Source of the DNA: Anaerolineaceae bacterium
GTDB lineage: Bacteria; Chloroflexota; Anaerolineae; Anaerolineales; Anaerolineaceae
Direction: 5' to 3'
Length of the DNA stretch: 64,000 bases
Assembly (NCBI GenBank): GCA_016841445.1
Contig: JAENZD010000001.1
Span: 806,001-870,000 of the forward strand
This document shows, in pieces, positions 53,284-62,482 of the stretch (the stretch's first letter is position 1; every line of letters starts with the position of its first letter). A model generated the notes under the pieces. That model had not been told where the DNA came from. It did not search any database and worked only from the letters and a program-made list of their open reading frames with translations. The position numbers and the translations under genes were made by a program.

Positions 53284-54185
53284 ATGGCAAATGGCACCGG
53301 TTCAAACCTGGGTTTTGAAGAACGGCTCTGGACAGCCGCCGACAAGCTGCGCGGCACGATGGACGCCTCCGAGTACAAGCACGTCGTTCTGGGTCTGATC
53401 TTCCTCAAATATATCTCAGACACCTTCGAAGAAATCAACAACCGGATCCAGCAGCAGGAATACGCTGACAAGGAAGACCGGGACGAATACCTGGCGGAGA
53501 ACGTCTTCTGGGTGCCCCAATCAGCGCGCTGGCCGCACCTGATGAGCAAAGCCAAGGACCCCAAGATCGGCATCATCATCGACGAAGCCATGACGGCCAA
53601 CGAAACCGAGAACCCGCGCCTGAAAAGCGTGCTGCCCAAGGATTACGCCCGTCCCGCGCTGGATAAGTTCTGCCTGGGGCAGCTGATCGACCTGGTCTCG
53701 ACCATCGGGCTGGGGGACGCCGAAAGCCGCGCCAAGGATATCTTTGTCAGGGTCTATGAGTATTTCCTAGGCAAATTCGCCACCTCGGAAGGCAAGGGCG
53801 GCGGCGAGTTCCACACCCCGCAGTGCATGGTGCGCCTGCTGGTGGAGATGCTGGAACCCTACGCCGGCCGGGTATATGACCCCTGCTGCGGCAGCGGCGG
53901 CATGTTCGTGTAAGCCAAAAAGTTCGTCCTGGCGAACGCCTCCGGTAACGGCAACGGCGGTAAAGCCAAAGCCGATATTTCCATCTACGAGCAGGAATCG
54001 AACTACACCACCTGGACGCTCTGCCAGATGAACCTGGCGATCCGGGGCATTGATGGCGACATCCAGTGGGGGACACCTTCCTGGATGACAAGCACAAGGA
54101 CCTGCACTGCGATTTCCTGCTGGCTAACCCGCCCTTCAACATGGAGGATTGGGGCTTTAGCCGGGTGGAAAACGACGTGCGCTGA
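53284..54185 (+). pseudogene. hsdM: Broken type I modification subunit gene (hsdM), GC-rich
   Basis: The first 209 codons encode an HsdM N-terminal region ([41 protein letters not shown]) and the SAM motif [11 protein letters not shown], then a TAA stop at 53911 where family members usually have Gln (CAA). The frame resumes ([25 protein letters not shown]) until about 54075, where one base is missing; the next frame gives [15 protein letters not shown] and the catalytic NPPF, ending at a TGA at 54183. The base composition is strikingly GC-rich compared with flanks, so the fragment was imported and then decayed. Confidence 0.85.
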
Positions 54186-54411
54186 CGGCTTGGAGACCCC
54201 TGCGTTCAGAAAGCGAGAAGTTCTTGGTGTAGAACCCATGTTTGAATGAATTAGAATTTCCTGGTTGTCCTCCGTGCTGTCTTTTCGCTGGTTGGCTTGC
54301 TTCGTTGGAATTACTGTATTGGGCCAGCGCCTGATCCTGCAAGGGGACTTCGTTGCGTTTGGCACTTCGCTGGTGTGCCTTGAAGGCACCCAGTTCGTGT
54401 TGAGGGGTCAT
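54157..54411 (-). pseudogene. Truncated gene for a KHGFY-type small protein
   Basis: From an ATG at 54411 (AAGGAG upstream) the frame encodes MTPQHELGAFKAHQRSAKR, then [19 protein letters not shown], a pattern known from many small proteins beside mobile elements and phage terminase genes. After about 75 residues it runs into the antisense of the hsdM fragment and loses sense, so the gene is probably cut at the junction near 54190. Confidence 0.5.
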
Positions 54412-54906
54412 ATTCAAAGCTCCTTTCTTTGTTGATGCGCGCATCAGTAGAGCTTTTGTTCTGTTCTAAGAAGAGGATAGCATAGTGCGGGAGGGCTTGC
54501 AATACGTCAAAAGCGGCAATAGGGGAGCGATTTTATGCCGAAAGCGGCAACAAATCCTCATGATTCAAAATGGTGTATCACCTTTGTGTGCCTGTAAGGG
54601 TTGATTTCTAGGGGCTTTGAAGGAATTTGATTAACACAATAGATATCATGTTTACTCGTAAGATTAGAAAAACCCGATAACTAAATGGACTAAAACTTCT
54701 AGCAATCCCCTACTTGTTTTAATGTATAATCAAACCTAGCTCAAGGATTTGAGGGATTAAGTACCTGACCCCGTACATTGCAGCCCTCCAATGGTGAACC
54801 AAACCATAAATTTGTGTTTGCGTATAAGGGGTGTACAGTGAGTACAACGCTAGATTGAACTGTCAACCGTTGAAATCCCAATCAAAGCCACCAAGGGACG
54901 TTGCCA
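54412..54906. other. About 490 bp upstream of hsdR without recognisable gene
   Basis: Mixed-composition stretch holding the promoters of the truncated minus-strand gene and of the restriction operon. No clear consensus promoter, RNA or repeat was found by eye. Confidence 0.45.
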
Positions 54907-57870
54907 ATGCTGGAATACCAAATTGAAGAGATCTTAGTCAGAAAACTGCAAGACCTTAAATATACCTATCGTCCGGACATTCGAGATAAAAAAGCGCTTG
55001 ATCAGAACTTTCGGGAGAAATTCCAGTCACTCAATCGTGTCAATCTTACCAATACCGAATTCGACCGTTTAAAGGAGGAAATCGTTACACCCGATGTCTT
55101 CATGGCTTCACGAATCCTCCGAGAACAACAACAATTCGAACGTGAAGACGGTACTCCCCTTTTCTACACCCTCGTTAACACCAGGGATTGGTGTAAAAAT
55201 ACATTTGAAGTTGTCAATCAGTTATCTATAAATACTCAATATGGCCACCATCGCTATGATGTCATTTTGCTCATTAACGGTGTCCCTGTCGTTCAGATCG
55301 AGCTGAAAACTCTTGACATCTCACCACGCCGTGCTATGCAGCAAATCGTGAACTATAAAAACGATCCTGGTAATGGCTATTCCAATTCACTTCTCTGCTT
55401 TATGCAGCTCTTCATCGTCAGTAATCAAAACATCACCAAATACTTCACAAATAACAATAATCGCCACTTTAGTTTTGATGCGAATGAACAATTCATTCCA
55501 GTATACCAATTTGCTGATGAAGAGAATAACAAAATATCCGACCTCGACACATTTGCTGAAAAATTCTTGGCTAAGTGCACCTTAGCTGAAATGATCAGTC
55601 ATTACATGGTTATTGTTGCCACAGAACAGAAATTACTTATGATGCGCCCATACCAAATCTATGCGGTGAAGGCCATAGGAAATTGCATTCACCACAACGA
55701 TGGCAACGGCTATATCTGGCACACTACTGGAAGCGGAAAAACCTTAACATCATTCAAAGCCTCTACCCTTCTTAAGGACAATCCCGATATCGAGAAATGT
55801 CTTTTCGTGGTTGATCGCAAAGACCTCGACCGACAAACCCGCGAGGAATTTAACAAATTTCAGGAAGGCTGTGTCGAGGAGAACACCAATACTCATGCCC
55901 TCGTCCAACGCATGCTGTCTAATGATTACGCTGATAAAGTTATCGTTACCACCATTCAAAAACTAGGCTTGGCTCTCGATGACAATAATTCTCGAAACTA
56001 CAAAAAGGTTCTTGAACCTTTAAGCAAAAAGCGTGTTGTTTTCATCTTCGATGAATGTCACCGCTCCCAATTTGGTGAAAACCACAAAGCCATCAAGGAA
56101 TTCTTCCCGAAAGCCCAGCTCTTTGGCTTTACGGGCACGCCCATCTTTGAAGAAAACGCTACCTACCGCCAAATTGAAGGCCAAGAAGCCTCCTACCGCA
56201 CTACCACTGACCTCTTCCAGAAAGAACTCCACGCCTACACAATCACCCACGCAATTGAAGATCAATACGTTTTACGCTTTCACATTGACTACTTCAAACC
56301 CGATAGTGAAGAAGCCCCCGAACCCGGTGAACCGATAAGTAAAGCTGCTATTGTCAAAACTATACTTGACAAGCATGATGCTGCCACAGCCGGTCGCAAG
56401 TTCAACGCTTTACTTGCGACCGCTTCAATCAATGATGCCATTGACTATTATCAAATTATCAAAAAAATGCAGAGTGAAAGACACACTCAAGATGTAAGCT
56501 TCCAGTCGCTTAATATCGCTTGTGTCTTTACTCCTCCTGCGGAAGGAAGTTTGGATATACGTCAGCTCCAGGACGATCTTCCCCAGGAAAAGGCTGATAA
56601 TGCCGTTCAGCCTGAGAGAAAGAAAGCCGCGCTAGCGGCAATCATCGATGGTTACAACACCACTTTTGGCACTAATCATAGTATCGGTGATTTCGATAGC
56701 TATTACAAAGATGTCCAGAAGCGCATCAAAGATCAGCAGTACTCCGACCAGGATTTATCTCACGACCAAAAAATCGACCTCACAATCGTCGTTGATATGC
56801 TCCTCACTGGCTTTGACGCCAAATATCTCAACACTCTTTATGTTGACAAAAAACTCCAATATCATGGCTTGATACAAGCTTTTTCTCGCACCAATCGTAT
56901 TCTCAACAAGTCCAAACCCTATGGCAATATCCTTGATTTCCGACAGCAGCAGGATCAGGTTGATGAAGCTATGGCTCTCTTCTCCGGCGAGAATATCGAA
57001 CGTGCCAAAGAAATCTGGTTGGTCGATCCTGCTCCCATCGTTATCGAGAAATTACAAACCGCAATCAATAATCTCGACATGTTCATGCGTTCTCAAAATC
57101 TCACTTGTGAGCCCTCTGAAGTACTAAATCTCAAGGGTGATGCTGCCCGTAGTTTGTTTATCAACATGTTCAAAGAAATCCAGCATCTCACCACCCAGCT
57201 GGATCAGTACACCGATCTTACTCCGGACAATTTCGCCGCCATCGAAGCACTCATCCCCAGAGATAAACTACAGGCTTTCCGTGGTGTCTATCTCGAAACC
57301 GCCCAACAACTCAAAGACAAGCAGGAAAAGGAGAAGGATAATCCTGATATTCAGCAGCTTGAATTTGATTTTGTGCTCTTCGCCTCCGCCATCATCGACT
57401 ACGACTATATCATGGCCCTAATTGCCAGATATACCCAGGAGCCCGCCGGTAGTAAAGAGAAAATGAGCCGTGAGCAACTCATCGCACTCATTCTCTCCGA
57501 CGCCAAATTCATCGATGAACGGGAAGACATAACCGCTTATATCAACACCCTCCAAAAAGGACAGGGGCTTACGAAAGACCAAGTCCTAGATGGGTATGAA
57601 CGCTTCAAGCAGGAACAATACACGCGGGAATTGACCCAAATTGCAGATGCTCACAGTTTAGAATATGAATCGCTGCTAACCTTCGTTGAAAAAATCCTCC
57701 AACGTATGATCTTCGATGGCGAAAAACTTACCGAATTATTGAAACCCCTAAATCTCAGTTGGAAAGATCGCACCAAGGAAGAACTCGCATTAATGGCTGA
57801 TCTCATTCCGCTCCTCAAGAAACGCTCCCAGGGACGCGAAATCTCTGGACTCCGTGCTTATGAACAATAA
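54907..57870 (+). CDS. hsdR: Type I restriction enzyme, R subunit (HsdR)
   Basis: The start is the ATG at 54907 (987 residues; AAGGGA upstream). The N-terminal PD-(D/E)xK nuclease has Asp118 (RYDVILLING) and Glu132/Lys134 (VQIELKT). The helicase motor follows: Walker A TTGSGKTLTSFKA, VDRKDLDRQTREEF, motif II DECHRSQFG, FTGTPIF and later TIVVDMLLTGFDA and IQAFSRTNRI. It cuts DNA after translocation as part of the complex with HsdM and HsdS. All motifs are intact. It opens the operon hsdR-hsdS-ATPase-hsdM. Confidence 0.95.
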   Translation: MLEYQIEEILVRKLQDLKYTYRPDIRDKKALDQNFREKFQSLNRVNLTNTEFDRLKEEIVTPDVFMASRILREQQQFEREDGTPLFYTLVNTRDWCKNTFEVVNQLSINTQYGHHRYDVILLINGVPVVQIELKTLDISPRRAMQQIVNYKNDPGNGYSNSLLCFMQLFIVSNQNITKYFTNNNNRHFSFDANEQFIPVYQFADEENNKISDLDTFAEKFLAKCTLAEMISHYMVIVATEQKLLMMRPYQIYAVKAIGNCIHHNDGNGYIWHTTGSGKTLTSFKASTLLKDNPDIEKCLFVVDRKDLDRQTREEFNKFQEGCVEENTNTHALVQRMLSNDYADKVIVTTIQKLGLALDDNNSRNYKKVLEPLSKKRVVFIFDECHRSQFGENHKAIKEFFPKAQLFGFTGTPIFEENATYRQIEGQEASYRTTTDLFQKELHAYTITHAIEDQYVLRFHIDYFKPDSEEAPEPGEPISKAAIVKTILDKHDAATAGRKFNALLATASINDAIDYYQIIKKMQSERHTQDVSFQSLNIACVFTPPAEGSLDIRQLQDDLPQEKADNAVQPERKKAALAAIIDGYNTTFGTNHSIGDFDSYYKDVQKRIKDQQYSDQDLSHDQKIDLTIVVDMLLTGFDAKYLNTLYVDKKLQYHGLIQAFSRTNRILNKSKPYGNILDFRQQQDQVDEAMALFSGENIERAKEIWLVDPAPIVIEKLQTAINNLDMFMRSQNLTCEPSEVLNLKGDAARSLFINMFKEIQHLTTQLDQYTDLTPDNFAAIEALIPRDKLQAFRGVYLETAQQLKDKQEKEKDNPDIQQLEFDFVLFASAIIDYDYIMALIARYTQEPAGSKEKMSREQLIALILSDAKFIDEREDITAYINTLQKGQGLTKDQVLDGYERFKQEQYTRELTQIADAHSLEYESLLTFVEKILQRMIFDGEKLTELLKPLNLSWKDRTKEELALMADLIPLLKKRSQGREISGLRAYEQ

Positions 57871-59170
57871 AACTACAACCACTAAATATCAATTAATCCC
57901 CAAACTTCGTTTCCCTGAATTTCGGGATACAGGAGAATGGGATGTTAAAAGATTAGGTAAATTTACGAAGTTAATAAACGAGCGTGCTGGCGAAAATACA
58001 TTCAAGTTAATGAGCGTTACTGCTGGTATTGGACTTGTATCTCAAGAAGAAAAATTTGGGAGAGAAATTGCGGGAAAGTCATATAAGAATTATATTGTTA
58101 TGAGGGAAGGCGACTTTGCATATAACAAAAGTGCCACAAAAGAATATCCTGAAGGGTTCATAGCATTGCTGGAAGGTCAAAGTTCTGGAGCTGTTCCAAA
58201 TAGCATTTTCACATGTTTTCGTATTATTGATAAAGGTGTTAATCGTAACTTTCTTAACCATTTCTTTTTTGCTAATTATCATGGTTTTTGGTTGCGAAAG
58301 TTTATTACAGTTGGAGGAAGGGCTCACGGGGCACTAAGTGTTGATTCCACCGACCTCTTAAAAATGCCGATAGCAATTCCATCACTGGAAGAACAACGGA
58401 AAATCGCCGATTGCCTTACCTCTCTTGACGACCTCATCACCAGAGAAACTCAAAAACTCGAAACACTCGAGGCCTACAAAAAAGGCCTCCTCCAAAACCT
58501 CTTCCCTGCCGAAGGACAAACCATTCCCGCCCTCCGGTTCCCTGAGTTTCAAAATGCTAAGGAATGGGTAAAGGTACCATTTGGAAATCTTATTCAAGTA
58601 TACTCCGGCAAAGGTTTCAAGGCTTCAGAGTACTCCGAGACAGGGATTCGATTACTTCAAATAGAGAATGTTAGTTATGGAAAAATAAAATGGAATGAAA
58701 ATGTAAAGTATCTTCCAGAGAATTATCTTTTTGAATATCCAGAACTATCCTTACATGAAAATGACATTGTCTTAGCCTTGAATCGACCTATAACAAATGG
58801 CGAACTAAAGATTGCCAAACTCAAGAAGAACGATATACCATCAATCCTTTATCAACGAGTTGGTAGAATCGAGAGAATAACCGATTTAATTATTGACAGT
58901 TTTGTGTTTCCTCTATGCCAAAATTTTGTTAAAAGTTTCGTATTGAAACGATCAATTGGCAGCGATCAACCATTCATTTCTTTGAAAGATTTGTATGGGC
59001 AATCAATATCATTTCCATCTCAACATAAAGAACAACAAGAAATTTCTTCTTGTTTCTCTTTTATCGATAGCCAGATAATTATCCAATCCCAAAAGGTCGA
59101 ATCCCTCCAAGCCCACAAAAAGGGGCTCCTCCAACAACTCTTCCCTTCTCCTGAGGAGGATTGGGTATGA
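57860..59170 (+). CDS. hsdS: Type I restriction enzyme, specificity subunit (HsdS)
   Basis: A 436-residue protein from the ATG at 57860, overlapping the hsdR end by 11 bp. It has two target-recognition domains, each closed by a conserved helical spacer: EEQRKIADCLTSLDDLITRE with LEAYKKGLLQNLFP in the middle, and KEQQEISSCFSFIDSQI with LQAHKKGLLQQLFP at the end. Each half starts with a PxLRFPEF segment, so the protein is an internal duplication as usual for HsdS. It sets the two-part DNA recognition sequence. Confidence 0.94.
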   Translation: MNNKTTTTKYQLIPKLRFPEFRDTGEWDVKRLGKFTKLINERAGENTFKLMSVTAGIGLVSQEEKFGREIAGKSYKNYIVMREGDFAYNKSATKEYPEGFIALLEGQSSGAVPNSIFTCFRIIDKGVNRNFLNHFFFANYHGFWLRKFITVGGRAHGALSVDSTDLLKMPIAIPSLEEQRKIADCLTSLDDLITRETQKLETLEAYKKGLLQNLFPAEGQTIPALRFPEFQNAKEWVKVPFGNLIQVYSGKGFKASEYSETGIRLLQIENVSYGKIKWNENVKYLPENYLFEYPELSLHENDIVLALNRPITNGELKIAKLKKNDIPSILYQRVGRIERITDLIIDSFVFPLCQNFVKSFVLKRSIGSDQPFISLKDLYGQSISFPSQHKEQQEISSCFSFIDSQIIIQSQKVESLQAHKKGLLQQLFPSPEEDWV

Positions 59171-60291
59171 CAGATATGAATTTTAACAGCCTGGATGAAT
59201 TGGTGAATCAAATTCGCGATGATTTGGACAATGCGAAACATGTGTTAATTTATGCCTATAATGGTACTGGAAAAACGCGTTTATCGATGGCCTTCAAGGA
59301 AGCAGGTAGACAGGGGGAGACTAGAGATACTCTCTATTTCAATGCTTATACCGAAGATCTTTTTACCTGGGACAATGACCTAGAGGGTGACAGCCAGCGA
59401 GTATTACGGATTAATGAAGAATCCAGGTTCTTTGCAGGAATTCAGGAATTGGAAATGGAAAATCGAATCCGTCCCTTCCTTCACAGATATGCAGACATTG
59501 ATTTCACCATCGATTACGAACAATGGACCATAAATTTTTCCCGTGAAGTTCAGGTAAAAACCGAAGACGATAACCAATTCAAAACAGAAAACATTGATAA
59601 TATTAAGGTCTCCCGTGGCGAGGAGAATATCTTCATCTGGTGTTTCTTCATGGCTATTGTTCAGTTGGCGATTGATGGAGCAGAGGCATATAACTGGGTG
59701 AAATATATATTTATTGATGACCCAATATCTTCTCTCGACGATAATCACGTCATTGCAGTCGCAACTGACCTTGCACAACTACTAAAGCACCAAAGCACTA
59801 TACAAGGGATTGTGTCTTCGCACCACACGCTATTTTTTAATGTCTTATGGAATGAACTTAGGAATAAAAACCAATCAAAGCGGTATTTTTTAGGAAAAAA
59901 TAAAGAGGCCAACAAATACATTCTTCGGGATACTTGCGCTACTCCATACTTTCATCATGTTGCGGTGTTAACTGAGTTATATAAAGCAGGTCAGACGGGA
60001 AAAATTTATTCCTATCACTTTAATATGCTGCGTAGTGTTCTTGAAAAAACTGCCAGTTTTCATGGCTTTCCTAATTTTTCGTCTTGCATAAAGCAAGATA
60101 GTGATGATATAGATGGAATTATCCATACCCGATTAGTCAATTTGCTAAGCCACGGTAATTACTCGCTGTATGAGCCACAGGAACTATTGGAGGAGAACAA
60201 AGACTACTTCAGAAAAATCCTTGGCGATTTTATCGAGCATTACGCGTTTAATCCAGATTTATTCCCTGAAGAAATTGAGGAAATCTCATGA
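59167..60291 (+). CDS. PrrC-like AAA ATPase, putative anticodon nuclease embedded in the type I operon
   Basis: Start at the ATG at 59167 (374 residues), overlapping hsdS by 4 bp, with GAGGAGG upstream. ABC-type ATPase motifs are Walker A YNGTGKTR (31-38), signature SRGEEN (149-154), Walker B IFIDDPISSLD (181-191) and an H-loop SSHH (217-220). The C-terminal part contains Arg289 and Glu293 (MLRSVLEKT) and His329 (LLSHGNY). PrrC tRNA anticodon nuclease has a catalytic Arg-x3-Glu ... His triad with like spacing and is also encoded within a type I operon. It is about PrrC's size. Activity is inferred; a non-toxic ATPase is the alternative. Confidence 0.75.
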   Translation: MTDMNFNSLDELVNQIRDDLDNAKHVLIYAYNGTGKTRLSMAFKEAGRQGETRDTLYFNAYTEDLFTWDNDLEGDSQRVLRINEESRFFAGIQELEMENRIRPFLHRYADIDFTIDYEQWTINFSREVQVKTEDDNQFKTENIDNIKVSRGEENIFIWCFFMAIVQLAIDGAEAYNWVKYIFIDDPISSLDDNHVIAVATDLAQLLKHQSTIQGIVSSHHTLFFNVLWNELRNKNQSKRYFLGKNKEANKYILRDTCATPYFHHVAVLTELYKAGQTGKIYSYHFNMLRSVLEKTASFHGFPNFSSCIKQDSDDIDGIIHTRLVNLLSHGNYSLYEPQELLEENKDYFRKILGDFIEHYAFNPDLFPEEIEEIS

Positions 60292-61919
60292 CCAATCAAG
60301 ATCAAAAACAATTAGGTTCCATCCTTTGGGACATCGCCGATCAGCTCCGCGGCGCCATGAACGCTGATGACTTCCGGGATTATATGCTCTCATTTCTCTT
60401 CCTTCGGTATCTTTCTGACAACTTTGAAGAGGCCGCAAAACGCGAACTTGGCTCTGATTATCCCGACATTTCTTCTTCAATGATAACAGAAGACGAACCC
60501 CGAACTTCCCCCCTCCAATTATGGTATGACGCCAATCCCGATGATGTGGAAACTTTCGAAAACCAAATGCGTCGCAAAGTCCATTATGTCATCAAACCAT
60601 CCTACCTTTGGAGCAACATCGCCGAACTTGCCCGTACTCAGCATACTGATTTATTGAAAACATTGCAGGCGGGTTTCAACTACATCGAAAACGAGTCCTT
60701 TGCGAGCACCTTCCAAGGCTTGTTCTCTGAGATCAATCTGAGCTCTGACAAACTTGGCAAGAACTATACAAACCGCAATACCCGGCTCTGTGGCATCGTT
60801 ACTGCAATTGCAGAAGGGCTGGCGGAATTCTCCACTGACAGTGATACCCTCGGTGATGCCTATGAATACCTCATCGGTCAGTTCGCCGCTGGTTCTGGGA
60901 AAAAAGCTGGTGAGTTCTACACCCCTCAACAAATTTCAACAATTCTCTCAAAAATCGTTACCCTCGATAGCCAGGATCCCACCACGGGCCCCAAAAAACA
61001 GCTCAAGAATGTCCTCGATTTTGCTTGTGGCTCAGGTTCGCTATTGCTCAATGTCCGCAAACAACTTGCCAACGCCAACGGAATTGGCAAGATTTACGGT
61101 CAGGAAAAAAATATCACCACTTTCAACCTCGCTCGGATGAACATGCTTCTCCACGGGGTCAAAGACACCGAGTTTGAAATCTTCCATGGTGACACACTCA
61201 CGAATGATTGGGACATGCTCAAGGAAGCCAATCCCGCCAAAAAGCCATACTTTGATGCTGTTGTCGCAAATCCCCCCTTTAGTTACCGATGGAAACCTAA
61301 TGAAGCCATGGGTGAAGATGTACGTTTCAAGAACTACGGTCTCGCACCGAAATCAGCAGCCGACTTCGCCTTCTTGCTCCATGGTTTTCATTACCTTGCC
61401 AAGGAAGGCACCATGGCCATTATCGTACCGCATGGCGTCCTCTTCCGTGGAGGAAAGGAAAAGGACATCCGTCGTAAACTCTTAGATGATGGCAACATCG
61501 ATACCGTCATCGGGTTGCCTGCCAAATTATTTTATTCCACCGGTATCCCCGTCTGCATCCTTGTTCTCAAAAAATGCAAAAAGTTCGATGATGTCCTGAT
61601 CATCAACGCCAGTGAACAATTCGAGAAGGTTACACGCCAAAACCATCTCACAGACGAGCATATCAAAAAGATAGTTGACGCCTACCAATTTCGTACCGAG
61701 GAAAAGCGCTTCTCCCGGCGTGTTTCCATGGATGAGATTGCCAACGAACACGATTACAACCTCAACATCTCTCGCTATGTCAGCACAGCCCTACCAGAAG
61801 AGAAGATCGATCTCGCTGCAGAACATGCAAACCTCGTTGAACTGGAGAAAAAAATCGAAGAAGCAAAGCAGAAACATAATCAATATTTAGAGGAACTTGG
61901 CCTTCCGCCTTTGCCTTGA
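60288..61919 (+). CDS. hsdM: Type I restriction enzyme, modification subunit (HsdM)
   Basis: A 543-residue DNA adenine methyltransferase. The N-terminal HsdM domain reads SILWDIADQLRGAMNADDFRDY; the SAM site is DFACGSGSLLL (245-250 core) and the catalytic motif NPPF is at 328-331; GLAPKSAADFAFLLHGF and IPVCILVLKK follow. The C-terminus is a coiled coil (LVELEKKIEEAKQKHNQYLEEL) that contacts HsdS. It overlaps the ATPase gene by 4 bp (ATGA). It differs strongly from the broken hsdM at 53284, so the latter is from another system. Confidence 0.95.
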   Translation: MTNQDQKQLGSILWDIADQLRGAMNADDFRDYMLSFLFLRYLSDNFEEAAKRELGSDYPDISSSMITEDEPRTSPLQLWYDANPDDVETFENQMRRKVHYVIKPSYLWSNIAELARTQHTDLLKTLQAGFNYIENESFASTFQGLFSEINLSSDKLGKNYTNRNTRLCGIVTAIAEGLAEFSTDSDTLGDAYEYLIGQFAAGSGKKAGEFYTPQQISTILSKIVTLDSQDPTTGPKKQLKNVLDFACGSGSLLLNVRKQLANANGIGKIYGQEKNITTFNLARMNMLLHGVKDTEFEIFHGDTLTNDWDMLKEANPAKKPYFDAVVANPPFSYRWKPNEAMGEDVRFKNYGLAPKSAADFAFLLHGFHYLAKEGTMAIIVPHGVLFRGGKEKDIRRKLLDDGNIDTVIGLPAKLFYSTGIPVCILVLKKCKKFDDVLIINASEQFEKVTRQNHLTDEHIKKIVDAYQFRTEEKRFSRRVSMDEIANEHDYNLNISRYVSTALPEEKIDLAAEHANLVELEKKIEEAKQKHNQYLEELGLPPLP

Positions 61920-61956
61920 TAATAATTTTTCTACCTCATGCTAAGGAGAATATTCA

Positions 61957-62214
61957 ATGCGATTAACTAGAACTGTAAGGGAAAAAATATTGGAACAGAA
62001 TGAAGGATTTAAGACACAAACATCGTATAGTGGAAAAAATTTCTCAGAAAGTAGAATGTATACAATTTCAGGAGGAAAATTACAAATCCGTTCAGTCGGT
62101 AATACTTCTTGGTCAGACAGCCGATTTGATGATGAGTGGATTGCGGATGATGAAGAAACGCATCGTTTTCTGTACAACAATCTGGGTACATTAAACACCG
62201 ATGGGATTGAATAA
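61957..62214 (+). CDS. Small hypothetical protein at the end of the restriction operon
   Basis: An 85-residue acidic protein with a strong TAAGGAGA before its ATG, 37 bp after hsdM. It has no signal peptide; the middle (YTISGGKLQIRSVGNTSWSDSRFDDEWIADDEE) looks like a compact beta-rich domain. I do not recognise it. Position and ribosome-binding site argue that it belongs to the operon, for example as an accessory, immunity or anti-restriction-control factor. Confidence 0.65.
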   Translation: MRLTRTVREKILEQNEGFKTQTSYSGKNFSESRMYTISGGKLQIRSVGNTSWSDSRFDDEWIADDEETHRFLYNNLGTLNTDGIE

Positions 62215-62445
62215 ACCTTCGATAACTAAATTTGAAAGTGTATTATTCTAAAAAGATCATATTTTTCTCTAAGTTGTATATCCTTTTCGAGTCACTTTTC
62301 CAATAGGCGAGATAATTGAATGAACACCTAATATCTGCGAATATACGTGTTACAAAAGCAGTAATACAATATCAATTTGATAGATTTTATGATTTCAATT
62401 AAAATTCTTTTGCTGGATCATCTCCCTTTATAATTGACCAGCTCT

Positions 62446-62473
62446 GAAAGCCTACTCCGACGAGTAGGCTTTC
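62446..62473 (+). terminator. Strong terminator after the restriction operon
   Basis: GAAAGCCTACTC (62446-62457) pairs with GAGTAGGCTTTC (62462-62473), a perfect 12-bp stem with a 4-nt loop followed by AATTTTTT. It lies directly at the left border of the insertion element. Confidence 0.85.
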
Positions 62474-62482
62474 AATTTTTTA

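Noticed and set aside
53747-54389. Arg/Ser-rich minus-strand frames
   Set aside because: They are shadows of the GC-rich hsdM fragment; only the part from 54411 downward with the KHGFY motif looks coding.
55373-57421. Ser/Thr/Pro-rich plus-strand frames inside hsdR
   Set aside because: All lie in the wrong frame of the intact, motif-complete hsdR gene.
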